This document shows, one piece after another, positions 25,843 through 35,100 of a stretch of DNA of 57,838 bases. Below the pieces are notes generated by a model. It was not told the DNA's origin and searched no databases. It was given only the letters and a program-made list of their open reading frames with translations. Every line of letters begins with the position of its first letter. The stretch's first letter is position 1. The position numbers and the translations under genes were made by a program. This DNA is from Christensenella sp. UBA7703. Its GTDB lineage: Bacteria > Bacillota > Clostridia > Christensenellales > CAG-138. The DNA lies in the NCBI GenBank assembly GCA_002482505.1, contig DLGD01000017.1, positions 11,522 to 69,359 on the forward strand. The letters run 5' to 3'.

Positions 25843-26847
25843 TTAGTCGATGCTGCCCGTGTTGGCAAGCTCCAGAAACACCTCAACCCAACGCGGGTCA
25901 AACTGCGATCCCGCGTTTCGCTTGATCTCGCCCACGCACTGCTCAAACGACATTGCGCTGCGATACGGGCGGCAGGAGCGCATCGCGTCATACGCGTCCG
26001 CGATTGCGATCACGCGCGCACCATCGGGAATATCTTCGCCTCCCCAGCCGTCAGGGTACCCTTTGCCGTCGTAACGTTCATGATGATGCCGGATGATCGG
26101 CCAGATGTGGCTGCCGGGGTCAAGCGGGCGGATGATATCCGCGGCGAGCGCACTGTGCTGCTTGATGGATTCATATTCCTCGCTCGTGAGTTTGCCCGGT
26201 TTTTGCACGATGGAATCCGGAATGCAGATCTTCCCGATATCGTGCAGTTTTGCCGCCCACTGCACATCCAAAAAGCGGTCGTCGATTCCGTTTCTTTCCT
26301 CAAACAGTTTGCTTGTGATTTCGCAAACCCGCTTGCTGTGCCCGTTTGTATAGAGGTCGCGCGCTTCCAGCAAGTTCGAAAGCATCTCCATGCTCGTCAT
26401 CATCAGACTGTGATATTGCTCTTTGAGCGTATCGTGCGCAATCTCTTGTGCGCGCTGATAGGCAGCCTTCGTTTCCTCTGCCTTTCTTCGCTCGGTGATA
26501 TCCCGTGAGATAACCGCGATACCCTGCAGCGTGAGCCCCTCGTCCAGCACCGGTGTATAGGTGTTTTCATAGTATTTGTCGTTGACCGCATCTGTCACCA
26601 TGCGGCTGATGGTATTGCCTTCGTGTTTCCTGAGATAGTCCAGCGCGCGTGTGACCTTTTCCTTGGAGCCTTCCTTGTGGCAGTCCAGCATGCTGTGACC
26701 CACTAAGTTTTCGCGTTTGACATTTCGGATTCGCTCCGCCGCATCATTGACAAACACAATTGTGCCTTCACTATCCGAGAGAATGATTCCATCCTGTGTA
26801 TGCGACAAAACCAGCCTGTATAGATTATCTAGCCAATCACGTTCCAT
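25843..26847 (-). CDS. PAS / HD-GYP domain protein (putative c-di-GMP phosphodiesterase)
   Basis: The 334-residue protein has a PAS domain (about 10-125, with SHTQDGIILSDSEGTIVFVN and a PAC-like VISRDITERRKAEE), a short coiled linker, and an HD-GYP domain (about 150-330) with LHDIGK, the GHSKRV helix, and HHERYDGKGYPDG followed by ARVIAIADAYDAM. HD-GYP proteins hydrolyse cyclic di-GMP or related dinucleotides. There is no membrane segment, so the PAS domain probably senses a cytoplasmic signal or redox state. The ATG at 26847 has AAGGGG upstream; an extension to 26928 is open but unsupported. It is a single gene. Confidence 0.92.
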   Translation of the reverse strand: MERDWLDNLYRLVLSHTQDGIILSDSEGTIVFVNDAAERIRNVKRENLVGHSMLDCHKEGSKEKVTRALDYLRKHEGNTISRMVTDAVNDKYYENTYTPVLDEGLTLQGIAVISRDITERRKAEETKAAYQRAQEIAHDTLKEQYHSLMMTSMEMLSNLLEARDLYTNGHSKRVCEITSKLFEERNGIDDRFLDVQWAAKLHDIGKICIPDSIVQKPGKLTSEEYESIKQHSALAADIIRPLDPGSHIWPIIRHHHERYDGKGYPDGWGGEDIPDGARVIAIADAYDAMRSCRPYRSAMSFEQCVGEIKRNAGSQFDPRWVEVFLELANTGSID

Positions 26848-27052
26848 ACAACGACCCCTTATCTGATGTATCAGCCGTAGTCTTTGAAAACCTGTGCTAT
26901 TCGGGATGAATATTTCAATGTTACACATCTACTATAATTTTATGCTTTGATTTTTGCAATAGAAAATGACAATTTTGTACAAAAATACCTTGTTTTGCCA
27001 CAATTACACAATCAGTACGTAACTTTCTTACGCTGTAATATCACTGCATGAT

Positions 27053-27090
27053 AAAAAAACGGCGAAGCCCCATCCCAGAGTGCTCCGCCG
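27053..27090 (-). terminator. Terminator after the DegV gene
   Basis: On the minus strand CGGCGGAGC, a 13-base loop and GCTTCGCCG (one mismatch) are followed by TTTTTT. The AT-rich stretch 26929-27050 upstream of the HD-GYP gene holds nothing else that I can name. Confidence 0.7.
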
Positions 27091-27128
27091 CTTGTTGCGT
27101 AACCCGAACTTTTGAATTAAATGATTCG

Positions 27129-27995
27129 TTAGAAGAAGAACAGCCCGATTGCACCGGGGCCAACGTGAGAGGATGTGCAGGGCTCGAAAACGCCCACCGA
27201 AACATCCACATCTGGATACCGCTCCACAATATCCGCGGCGAGTAGATGTGCCTCATCCTCGCACCCCGTGTGCGTGATGCCGACCGAACGATTTTCCGCA
27301 CTCGACACATGATACTGCACAAACTGTTCGAAAAGGGTTTTGATCGCCTTCTTGCGCCCGAGAATCTTCAGGTCGAGCACGAGCTTACCTTCCTCATCAC
27401 CCTTCAAAATCGGCTTGAGGTGCACAATGCTTCCCGCGAGCGCCGCGCTGCCGGAGATCCGCCCGCCGCGCTTGAGGAAGTTCAGGTCGTCCACCATGAT
27501 GAACGAGTGAATCTCATGGCTCCTGCGCTCTGCATGCGCGGCTGCCTGCTCGGCGCTCGCGCCGCCGTCGCGGAGCTTGACCACTTCGCGCAGGATCATT
27601 CCTTCGCCAATGACGGCGGTGAGCGTATCCACAACCAGAACCTTACGTTCCGGATATTTCTTCTGCAGGATTTCGGCCGCAATTTTTCCCGCGCCGCAGG
27701 TGCCGCTGATACCACCGGACATGCCAAGATACAGCACGTCTTCCCCGGCGAGAAGCCGCGGCTCAAACGCGCCCAAAAACGCGGACGTGTTGACCATCGA
27801 GGTCTTCATCACCAGTGCACTGTCCTCGCGCATACGCCGGAAGAACGCTTCGCTGTCAAACACAACGCCGGGTTGATAGCAGACCACTTCTTCATCATTG
27901 AGAGAAAGCGTTAGGGAAACGACCTCGACACGGCTTTGGGTATATTCCGCTTCGGTCAAGTTTGCGGTAGAATCGGTAAAAAGTGCGAATGACAT
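27129..27995 (-). CDS. DegV family protein (fatty acid binding)
   Basis: The 288-residue protein begins MSFALFTDSTANLTEAEY, the DegV DSTANL motif, has MKTSMVNTSAF (the TSqps-like region), LGMSGGISGTCGAG and a C-terminal VGPGAIGLFFF, all standard for the family. DegV/FakB proteins bind a fatty acid and present it to the FakA kinase. The ATG at 27995 has GAGGTG nine bases upstream and fits the family; a GTG at 28007 is less likely. It is a single gene with its own promoter and terminator. Confidence 0.93.
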   Translation of the reverse strand: MSFALFTDSTANLTEAEYTQSRVEVVSLTLSLNDEEVVCYQPGVVFDSEAFFRRMREDSALVMKTSMVNTSAFLGAFEPRLLAGEDVLYLGMSGGISGTCGAGKIAAEILQKKYPERKVLVVDTLTAVIGEGMILREVVKLRDGGASAEQAAAHAERRSHEIHSFIMVDDLNFLKRGGRISGSAALAGSIVHLKPILKGDEEGKLVLDLKILGRKKAIKTLFEQFVQYHVSSAENRSVGITHTGCEDEAHLLAADIVERYPDVDVSVGVFEPCTSSHVGPGAIGLFFF

Positions 27996-28022
27996 CGTAT
28001 ATTGCACCTCATTTGCTAGTTT

Positions 28023-28050
28023 GTTATACTATATTAACTGATTGTGTTAA
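28023..28050 (-). promoter_or_regulatory. Promoter of the DegV gene
   Basis: On the minus strand TTAACA (28050-28045), 16 bases and TATAAC (28028-28023). Confidence 0.5.
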
Positions 28051-28145
28051 TTATGTAAAGAGGTATTCCGAATATTGCTACTTTTCATTCTGTGCATGAG
28101 CAGATATAATAACATTCAGATTCCGGCGAAAGGAGCCAAACAACC

Positions 28146-28742
28146 ATGCAATATGACAAACAGCAGGTCGCAGAAAAACTGAACCGCTGGGAACGCTTTC
28201 TCGACTCCTATCGCCTGCCGGAATGGGAAGAACTGCCACAGATTGAACTGTATCTGGATCAGGTAATCGCGCTCGTCAACAACTATGTGGGCTTTTTTGT
28301 CTATGATCCCACCGAGGAGAAGCTGCTCACGCCGTCGATGGTGAACAACTATGTCAAGTTAAGGTTGATTCCCGCACCCGTGCGCAAGAAATACGGCAGA
28401 AAGCACATCGCGCTTTTGCTGATGGTCTGTACATTTAAGCAATCGGTGAGCATGGCGGCGATGTCCGAGATGCTCCCGCCGGACGACGAAGAGCAAATCC
28501 ATCAGGAATACGTGCGTTTCACCGCTTCCTACCTCCGGATTTCGCGCTATGTGGTGCAGCAGGCAAAGGCGAGCGCCGCGCCGATCTATGACGAAACGAG
28601 CAACACCGGCACCGAGGTGAGCGACCTCGTCGTGGGTTCCGCCATCGCGGCGAGCTTCGCGCGGCTGCTTGCGGGCAAGCTCATCGCCCTTCATCTGCCG
28701 CAGGAACACGAGACGCTCACCGAAGTGTTTAACCGGGAATAA
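28146..28742 (+). CDS. DUF1836 domain-containing protein
   Basis: The 198-residue protein matches DUF1836: an N-terminal helix pair (LNRWERFLDSYRLPEWEELP), EKLLTPSMVNNYVKLRLIPAPVRKKYGRKHIALLLMVC, shown here by its key part TPSMVNNYVK, which is helix-turn-helix-like and similar to MerR starts, and a helical C-terminus. The family is common in Clostridia and Bacilli and may be DNA-binding, with no proven role. AAAGGAG is ten bases before the ATG. It is monocistronic and followed by a strong terminator. Confidence 0.9.
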   Translation: MQYDKQQVAEKLNRWERFLDSYRLPEWEELPQIELYLDQVIALVNNYVGFFVYDPTEEKLLTPSMVNNYVKLRLIPAPVRKKYGRKHIALLLMVCTFKQSVSMAAMSEMLPPDDEEQIHQEYVRFTASYLRISRYVVQQAKASAAPIYDETSNTGTEVSDLVVGSAIAASFARLLAGKLIALHLPQEHETLTEVFNRE

Positions 28743-28756
28743 AACAACAAAAGCAA

Positions 28757-28792
28757 CCAGGCTCCGGGAAATACCCGAAGCCTGGCTTTTTG
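28757..28792. terminator. Terminator after DUF1836 gene
   Basis: CCAGGCTCCGGG, five-base loop, CCCGAAGCCTGG followed by CTTTTTG. The A run on the left gives weak termination for the convergent methyltransferase gene too. Confidence 0.85.
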
Positions 28793-28862
28793 TGCGTGCT
28801 CTTTTATCGCAGGTTGTTTTTTTGCGCAGCGCAATGGCGATCAATGCGCTGCGTTGCAGGCG

Positions 28863-29579
28863 TTACTTCTTCTTCAATGCAATAGAAATAAAGTTAAAAT
28901 ACTTGCCCGCGCCCGCGTTCATCGCGGCACGATCTATGACGGCATACTCGTTCTCCGTCTTCAGCCAGTCCTGCCAGCATTCCTCGTTGCTCTCCATCTC
29001 TTCGATGGAGACGATTTCAATACCCTTCGTGGCCTCGATCACGTCCCTCCAATAGACCGCGTCGTGGATGGTGTCGAGGTCTTCCGCGCTCCAGGAGGTC
29101 AGCATCTCTTCGGGGATATCCGCGTGGATGTCGTGATGAAACCCCGGCACGACGAGGAGAATCCACCCGCCGGGTTTGACCAGAGGGAGCAGATGTTTAC
29201 CCAGATACGCCTTGTCCAACCCGAAATAGTGATAGGAGTCAATGCTCACCACCGCGTCGAAGAAGTTCTCCGCAAAGGGCAGCGTGTGCGCGTCCTCATG
29301 AATCGGCACGATCTGCTGGTTCGTCAAACCCTGCGTCACAAAACGCTGCCAGTTTTCGCTCGCGCTGATCCAAAGATCAACCGCAAACACACGAAGTGCA
29401 TACTCTTTGACGAGCATGATGGAGGTAACCCCCTGCCCGCAGCCGAGGTCCATGATGGTTTGCCCCGCTTCCAACGGGAAACGGTTCATCAGCTCTTCGA
29501 GCAGCTTTGCAGGGTTTGGCCCCATAATGCTATTCTTAATCAAGTTCGGGTCTATCTTGTTTGCTTTCAGGTAGTTCAT
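28863..29579 (-). CDS. Class I SAM-dependent methyltransferase
   Basis: This 238-residue protein has motif I IMDLGCGQGVTSIML (about 42-56), the acidic end of strand 2 in VFAVDLW, motif II-like FFDAVVSIDSYHYFG and motif III LVKPGGWILLVVPG. It is a small-molecule type methyltransferase resembling those that act on cyclopropane, sterol or glycine-like substrates, but the substrate is not evident. The start at 29579 aligns with helical N-terminal sequence common to the group. It is a single gene. Confidence 0.88.
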   Translation of the reverse strand: MNYLKANKIDPNLIKNSIMGPNPAKLLEELMNRFPLEAGQTIMDLGCGQGVTSIMLVKEYALRVFAVDLWISASENWQRFVTQGLTNQQIVPIHEDAHTLPFAENFFDAVVSIDSYHYFGLDKAYLGKHLLPLVKPGGWILLVVPGFHHDIHADIPEEMLTSWSAEDLDTIHDAVYWRDVIEATKGIEIVSIEEMESNEECWQDWLKTENEYAVIDRAAMNAGAGKYFNFISIALKKK

Positions 29580-29902
29580 ATATCATATTCCTCTCTAATT
29601 CATCAATTTTCGTTCTATTTGGTCTCTCGATCCGCCGAAAAACAAAAACGGCACGGAAGCTCCATGCCAAACAAATCTCTTTGAACCGATTCAAAAAAGA
29701 GTCCTCTGGCTTGGCGCGTTTCTGTTTGGAAGGCGTACATCGAAACAAGCACAGTTGCTGTGCTCCTCTTGCTTCGAAAAATTGTCTCGCGTTCCGTTAC
29801 AGAACCGACGTCAAACAGACACTTCCCTTCTAAAAAGAAATTCTTATGTTCCGTACTGATGCTGATACTAACAAACTCATACGCAAAACACAAGACTGTT
29901 GA
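29580..29902. other. AT-rich intergenic region without a convincing gene
   Basis: Frames are open on both strands but none resembles a family or has a good ribosome site. Visible structure: TTTGAACCGATTCAAA (29680-29695), an imperfect extension of it to 29677-29701, and a hairpin AGCACAG TTG CTGTGCT (29748-29764). One of these may end the long minus-strand operon that stops at 29903. Composition is more AT-rich than the genes on either side. Confidence 0.45.
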
Positions 29903-30955
29903 TCAATCGTCTTTCTTGAGCGTTTGCAGCATTTGAAGAGCAAACGCATCCATCCGTTGCGCAATCCCCTCCGCCTGCATGGCTTCGCCGGGGTTGTTTG
30001 CGGTCTGCATCAGACAAAAACGCGGCGGAAGCGAGAATGTTTTGTTCAGGCACAGCGCGCCAAGCACCTGCTGGGCGATGATGTCGCTGCCGCTGTAGCC
30101 GGATACGATCACGGCGTAAATCTGTTTTTCGTATAGCGAATTGTAGACCAGAACGCTCGTCAGGCGATTGATGAACGCGAGGATATTCGCGCTCACGCTG
30201 TCGTTGTAGTTCGGGCAGAGCAACAAGAGCGCGTCGCACTCGTTGATTGCGGGAAACACATCGTTGGTAATCACCCCGCCGTAGAAGCAGCTGTTTTGCC
30301 GCGCAAAATGCGCGCAGGTTTTATAGGAACAGCCCCGGCAGTCGAAGATTGCGCCGTTTTGGAGTGAGATTTCGTGAATGTCGCAATCCTTGGCGATCCG
30401 CTCGGACAGCGCCATGCCGATTTGCAGTGTGTTGGAGGTCGTCCGGTCGCTCGCGTGCAGCAGCAGCACCTTCGGCCGCGCTTTTTTCTCTGGTGAAAAG
30501 GCGGCCAACCGGAGCACGAGCTCCCGCGCCGCCTGCCGATATGCCCCCGCGAGGGAAACGCCGCGCCGGAGAGATTGCACGTTCCAGTTGTCGAGGGAAC
30601 CCGTCGCCTCCACCAGCGGCTTCCCCGGAAAAAAGCAACCCGCAAGGTTTGCCGCGAGCGCCAGCATATCCGCCGTCTGCTTGGTGTAGAGTTCGCCCGC
30701 CCCGTCGAGCAGGATCGCGCCCGTTGCGCCTTCCATCGCCTTCGGGTTTTGCCGGAGTGCCGCGATGAGCGCGATTACCTCCGCATCCAGCCCGTGCTCG
30801 CTTAGCCCAATCGCAAACAGCACGCGCTTTCCCGCAAGGCGCGGCAATGCATCTGCGCTCTTCATCCGCGCATGCGCAACGCCTTCCAGCGCGTATGCGA
30901 GGGTTTCGTTCAGGCGCAAATTCTCGTTGCAAAGCACGACGACAATGTCATTCAT
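29903..30955 (-). CDS. Flavodoxin-family NAD(P)H-dependent reductase with unknown N-terminal half
   Basis: The 350-residue protein has an N-terminal half (about 1-150) of flavodoxin/Rossmann character without a family name I can give, and a C-terminal NADPH-dependent FMN reductase-like domain: VLLLHASDRTTSNTLQIGMAL (FMN phosphate loop), a Cys cluster at 206, 209, 214 and 223 (CRGCSYKTC and later Cys), and LLLLCPNYNDSVSANILAFI. The Cys pattern recalls iron-sulfur flavoproteins. The ATG overlaps the stop of the upstream gene (ATGA), with GGAGG 13 bases before. It is the third gene of the minus-strand operon. It probably uses FMN and perhaps an Fe-S cluster or thiols. Confidence 0.78.
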   Translation of the reverse strand: MNDIVVVLCNENLRLNETLAYALEGVAHARMKSADALPRLAGKRVLFAIGLSEHGLDAEVIALIAALRQNPKAMEGATGAILLDGAGELYTKQTADMLALAANLAGCFFPGKPLVEATGSLDNWNVQSLRRGVSLAGAYRQAARELVLRLAAFSPEKKARPKVLLLHASDRTTSNTLQIGMALSERIAKDCDIHEISLQNGAIFDCRGCSYKTCAHFARQNSCFYGGVITNDVFPAINECDALLLLCPNYNDSVSANILAFINRLTSVLVYNSLYEKQIYAVIVSGYSGSDIIAQQVLGALCLNKTFSLPPRFCLMQTANNPGEAMQAEGIAQRMDAFALQMLQTLKKDD

Positions 30956-32187
30956 CCGATTTGAAATTCCTCCAGTTTTCGACAGCTTTCCGAAACACGT
31001 TGATAGAGGTCGGGATGCATTTCTTCCCGCCGTTGCTCGGCGCCGGCTTGCGTGAGCCGCGCGCGGCAGCCAAAATATGCCACGCCGAGCGGAACCGCCG
31101 CATCGTGCCACTCCCCGCGCAGCGCGCGGAGCACCGAGACCGCCGCCGAGGAAAGCCCTGGCGCGATATACGGCTTGAATCCAAACGCGCGCACGGCGAG
31201 GTTCGCCGTCTCCGCTTTGTGCGTGAGCATGCGGGAGCACGCCGCGTCATATCCTTCGTTTGGCGCGTTTGCGATCACAAGCCCGTTTCCGTGCGGGCCA
31301 TAGATGCGAAGGCTTTCTGCGGGGACGCCCTCCCGTCCGGCGGAATAGATCGCGCGCGCATGCATAACCCCAAGGCCAAAGCCGCGCACCTGCTCCGGCA
31401 GCAGACCGTTTCCGTCGAAATCGCCCGATTCATTTTGGTTGCTTAGCAGAAATACCGCGCGGCTGAGCTGATCCACGGGATCGGAAATCTGACAAAACAA
31501 GCCGGAAAAACCGCTGTCTCGCGCGGCGCGCGCATAGGCGCGCAGTAATTCGCGGTTTGCCTCAAACTGCATCATCCGCACATCCCCGCCGCTCTCCGCG
31601 CCGACCTCCGGCACGGCGCGCGCGGCGGTGAAGAGCAGCGCGTCGCAGTCAAAGAGTTCGTTCTCGCATAACATTCGGATATTCGGAAGCGTTTTCCCGT
31701 CCTGCACGGACAGCACCTGATTCAGCTCCGCTTCATAGCGCAGGCACTGATTCTCGTCACAGTCATAGATGCCGATCTCCGCCAAGTCGGTGCCGAGGAG
31801 CTTGAGCCCGATTGCCGTCGTGCCGCCAACGTTGCCGAGGCCGACGAGGTTGACGCGCGGCTTGGCTTTCCCGCGCGCGCGAAAGGCGCTAAGCACCGAA
31901 AACCAGCGGGAAAACGCGGTGTTGGCAACGCTTGCACCATACTCCCGCACAAACCGCGCGAGCGCGCTGTCTTCCGCCACGTACGGCGGCGGCAGGAGAA
32001 GCGAAATCCCCTCCGGCTCTTCCAGCTCCGCCAAAGAGCGAATCGCGAACAACCCGCGGCTCTTCATCGGGTCGCGCTCCACCAGAAACACCAGCGGCGC
32101 AAACGGCTGCGCAACCGGCACAGCATCCTGAGGCAGTCTTCCGCCGTGGTCTGCGAGGCAAAAATCCTCATATGCGTAATAAGTCAT
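30952..32187 (-). CDS. Lactate/malate dehydrogenase-like protein
   Basis: The 411-residue protein has about 108 residues of unassigned N-terminal sequence, then a Rossmann fold RVNLVGLGNVGGTTAIGLKLLG (GxGxxG at 116-121) with IYDCD at the end of strand 2, and SGLFCQISDPVDQLSRAVF, which corresponds to the NPvD region of lactate/malate dehydrogenases. The catalytic His of the family would be expected near GPHGNGLV. An NAD-dependent oxidation of a 2-hydroxyacid is possible but not proven; the N-terminal extension is unusual. ATG 32187 has GGAGG ten bases upstream; TTG 32193 is an alternative. It is the second gene of the operon. Confidence 0.75.
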   Translation of the reverse strand: MTYYAYEDFCLADHGGRLPQDAVPVAQPFAPLVFLVERDPMKSRGLFAIRSLAELEEPEGISLLLPPPYVAEDSALARFVREYGASVANTAFSRWFSVLSAFRARGKAKPRVNLVGLGNVGGTTAIGLKLLGTDLAEIGIYDCDENQCLRYEAELNQVLSVQDGKTLPNIRMLCENELFDCDALLFTAARAVPEVGAESGGDVRMMQFEANRELLRAYARAARDSGFSGLFCQISDPVDQLSRAVFLLSNQNESGDFDGNGLLPEQVRGFGLGVMHARAIYSAGREGVPAESLRIYGPHGNGLVIANAPNEGYDAACSRMLTHKAETANLAVRAFGFKPYIAPGLSSAAVSVLRALRGEWHDAAVPLGVAYFGCRARLTQAGAEQRREEMHPDLYQRVSESCRKLEEFQIG

Positions 32188-32189
32188 GT

Positions 32190-35100
32190 TCAAATATCCT
32201 CCGCGTTGGAGATGCGCCGCATCTGCCGGATGTCGTCCTTGAGGAAGGCGGAAGCCACCACGTTGAGGTCATATTGCATATGCGCGCCCTTGTCCGGCAG
32301 GCGCGGGCGCACCAGCGCCTCGCCTAACCGGCGGAGCGTGAGCCCCGTTCCCTGGAGCTTAAGGTAGCGATCCTCCAGCACGGAGAGAATGGTCAGCGTA
32401 TTGTTCAGCGCCACGCGGGAATAGTGCCGGACGGCTGGCGGCGGCGCACCATGCAGATATTTGGGATACTGATACGGCAGAATCAGATTGATGCTCGGCG
32501 GATAGTCCCGCTCCACAATTCCGCCCGAGACGCTGTCCCCGCCGATGAAGGGATACAACAGGCTCTCCGTGAACCAATAGCGCATGTTCGGAATAAAGTA
32601 TTCGCAATCCACATTGCGCTTTTGCTCCCGCATGAGGTCAAGCCCCCTGCCGGAAAGAATGCCGACGAGGATGCGCTCCACCTCCACGCCCTGATCGCGA
32701 AACAGCGGGTCAAGCTTTTCCCAGCGATAGCCGTTGTGCAGCAAATCGTCCACCAGAAGAACCGGCCGGCGAAAGGATTTGATCGTCTTGACCTGATTGG
32801 AAAGCTGGGAATAGCCCGGCGATTCCTCGATGTCAAAGCCACTCTCGTTTGCGTGAAACACCTTGTCCGCGTGGAGCGCTTTGGTCACCGTGTTTGGCAC
32901 AATCGTCTCCGCGAGAATCTTGCCGTAAGGCACGCACATCGCTCGGCCAAGCGTCTTTTGTGTCGGCGGCACGTTGGACACGCCGTTGAGCGCGCGCACC
33001 TTCTCGATCAAACCATCGTTGATCGCGTCCATATCAAAACACAGCAGCAGCGTGCCGGGGAACATCGAGCAGATGGATTTTCGCAGTGCAGGGCGCGTGG
33101 ATTCCACCGCCGCGCGAACCGCCTCATCCGAGGCGAACGGTTCCTTGATGCATTGCAGCGTATCTTCCAGCAGCACGAGCGGTGCGCGCATATCCGCATA
33201 GAGCAGCGCGTCCTGTCCCGGCACGGGCAAAAAGCCAAGCTGGGAGGCGACTTCACGCTCGCTCTCCTGCGCACAACGATAGAGCGCAAAGGTGTGTTCG
33301 CGAATCAGCGAACGCGCCAGCAGGTCGCAAAGCAGCGCGCGCAGCGGCTCTCCCGTTCCGCTCGTCTCCTCAATCCAGAGGATGCGTCCGGATGCGAGTT
33401 TGCGTACCGTCTCCGTCGCGCCGCGCAGATCGCCCAGCACGTCATACAAATCCGTCACGCTCACGCTCCGGCTGCGGATGCGGGCCGACACCGTGCCAAC
33501 GTTGTCGCGATAGATCGCGGCGTATTCCTCGCCCGTTTCGCGCACCTCGCAGCGGCGCACGGGCAGCTCGCTGATCTCCTGTTTATATTGCGGCATGCGA
33601 AGATACAGCCCGCGCGCATAGATAAAATCCTGCACCACGGGATCGACCATCATGCCGATGTCCATGTCTTTGTCGATATATTCGCGAATCTGCGTGCTGC
33701 TCGCACTCTCATAATAGGCCGGAAGCGAGAGCGAGATCACGCGCCCGCGCAGGATGTCTTCCGCGCGGCGGTTGTCGTCCGGCTTTGCCTGCTCCACACG
33801 GGTAAAGAGAATATGGTGATACGTTGCCGCCGTGCCCGGCCCGCTCTGGCGATAGGCGCTGGCGCCCAGAATCACATCGCTACCCGCAACAAGATACAGC
33901 TCCCGGTCACAAAAGAGCTGGCTGAGGTTTTTGAGGTCTTCCGGCACGGCAAGATTGACGGGAATATCGTCCGGGAAGAGATAGACGTCCGGCAGGTTGG
34001 CAGCGGACATGCTCACGATCTGGCGGCGCATGAGTTTTGCCAGCGTGCGCTTGCTCCAGGAAAACTCATCCACCGCGAGGTACACCTCGAACCCGTGAGC
34101 GCGAATTTCTTCGACGATGCGCTTGTGTCCCGCCGAAAACGGGTCAAACGTGCCGGGGAAAAACGCGACGGGCTTGAGCGGTTCAAAGGAAAACCCGCCG
34201 CCCGTTTCGCATTGTGTGATAAAGCGGTAGAGATGGTTGAGCATCGCCGCCTCGTTGAAAAACGCGAGCATGCCGTCCCGCCGCTCGCCAAGCAGCGTCA
34301 AGAGCTTTTTTCCAAAGCGCACAAGGCAGGCTCTGCGCGCGTCCAGCGGACAGCCCTCGTTGCCGAAATACATCCGGCAGATGACCTCCAGTGCGGTGAG
34401 GCGAATACTGTCGTCAAAATGCGCAACCCCCGTGAGCAGCAATCCAAACACCCGCTCATAGATCGCGTCTGCGCGCGCGCTGTTTTCCGAGACGTAACCG
34501 GAAAGCACGGCGCAAAGCGTCGAGAGCGCGGCGCGTGCCGCGCGCGTGTTCGTCGCGCGCAGAAGCCCTTCAAGATAGTCGATTCCTTCGTCCATCTCTT
34601 TTTCGGGCACGCTGCAGATCAGCCGTCCCAGATACGGCGGAATATAGCCGGAAATCTCGTTTTGCCCGGTCTCCAGCTCGCGCAGCAGATCGACCATGAT
34701 CTCGTTTCGCTGATCGACCGACAGCACGCCGGATACCTCCACCAGCGCTTCGCCCGCGCGCTCGCGTACGGGTAGATGCTCGCTGACGGAGAGCAGGTTT
34801 GAAAGATGCATCGCAATGTGGAACGCTTCCTCGGAATGCACATGGACATATTCGCAAAGATGGTCGATGTGAACAAGCTTCATCGTCCAGGTGATGCTGC
34901 TCTTGAGATTGCTGAGGTAGATTTCGCCGACCGGCAGCGCGGGCTCGGCCACCGGTTCCAGTCCCGCACGGTTTCGCAAGCGGTTGAAGAGCCAGACGGA
35001 GGCAAACTCCGCATCGGGCTGGAGCTTGATGCTCTCGCATGCGTGCAGCAGCAACTTGGGGTCGCCATCCGCCACCGCGCCGAGTGCGCGCAGCGCGCGG

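Noticed and set aside
29615..29893. A 92-codon minus-strand frame after the flavodoxin-type gene
   Set aside because: No recognisable family and no good start; more likely AT-rich spacer with hairpins.
32424..34775. A 783-codon open frame on the plus strand inside the giant fusion gene
   Set aside because: It is antisense to a gene with clear motifs. GC-rich codons leave long open frames on the other strand, and the translation is rich in Arg/His with no domain.
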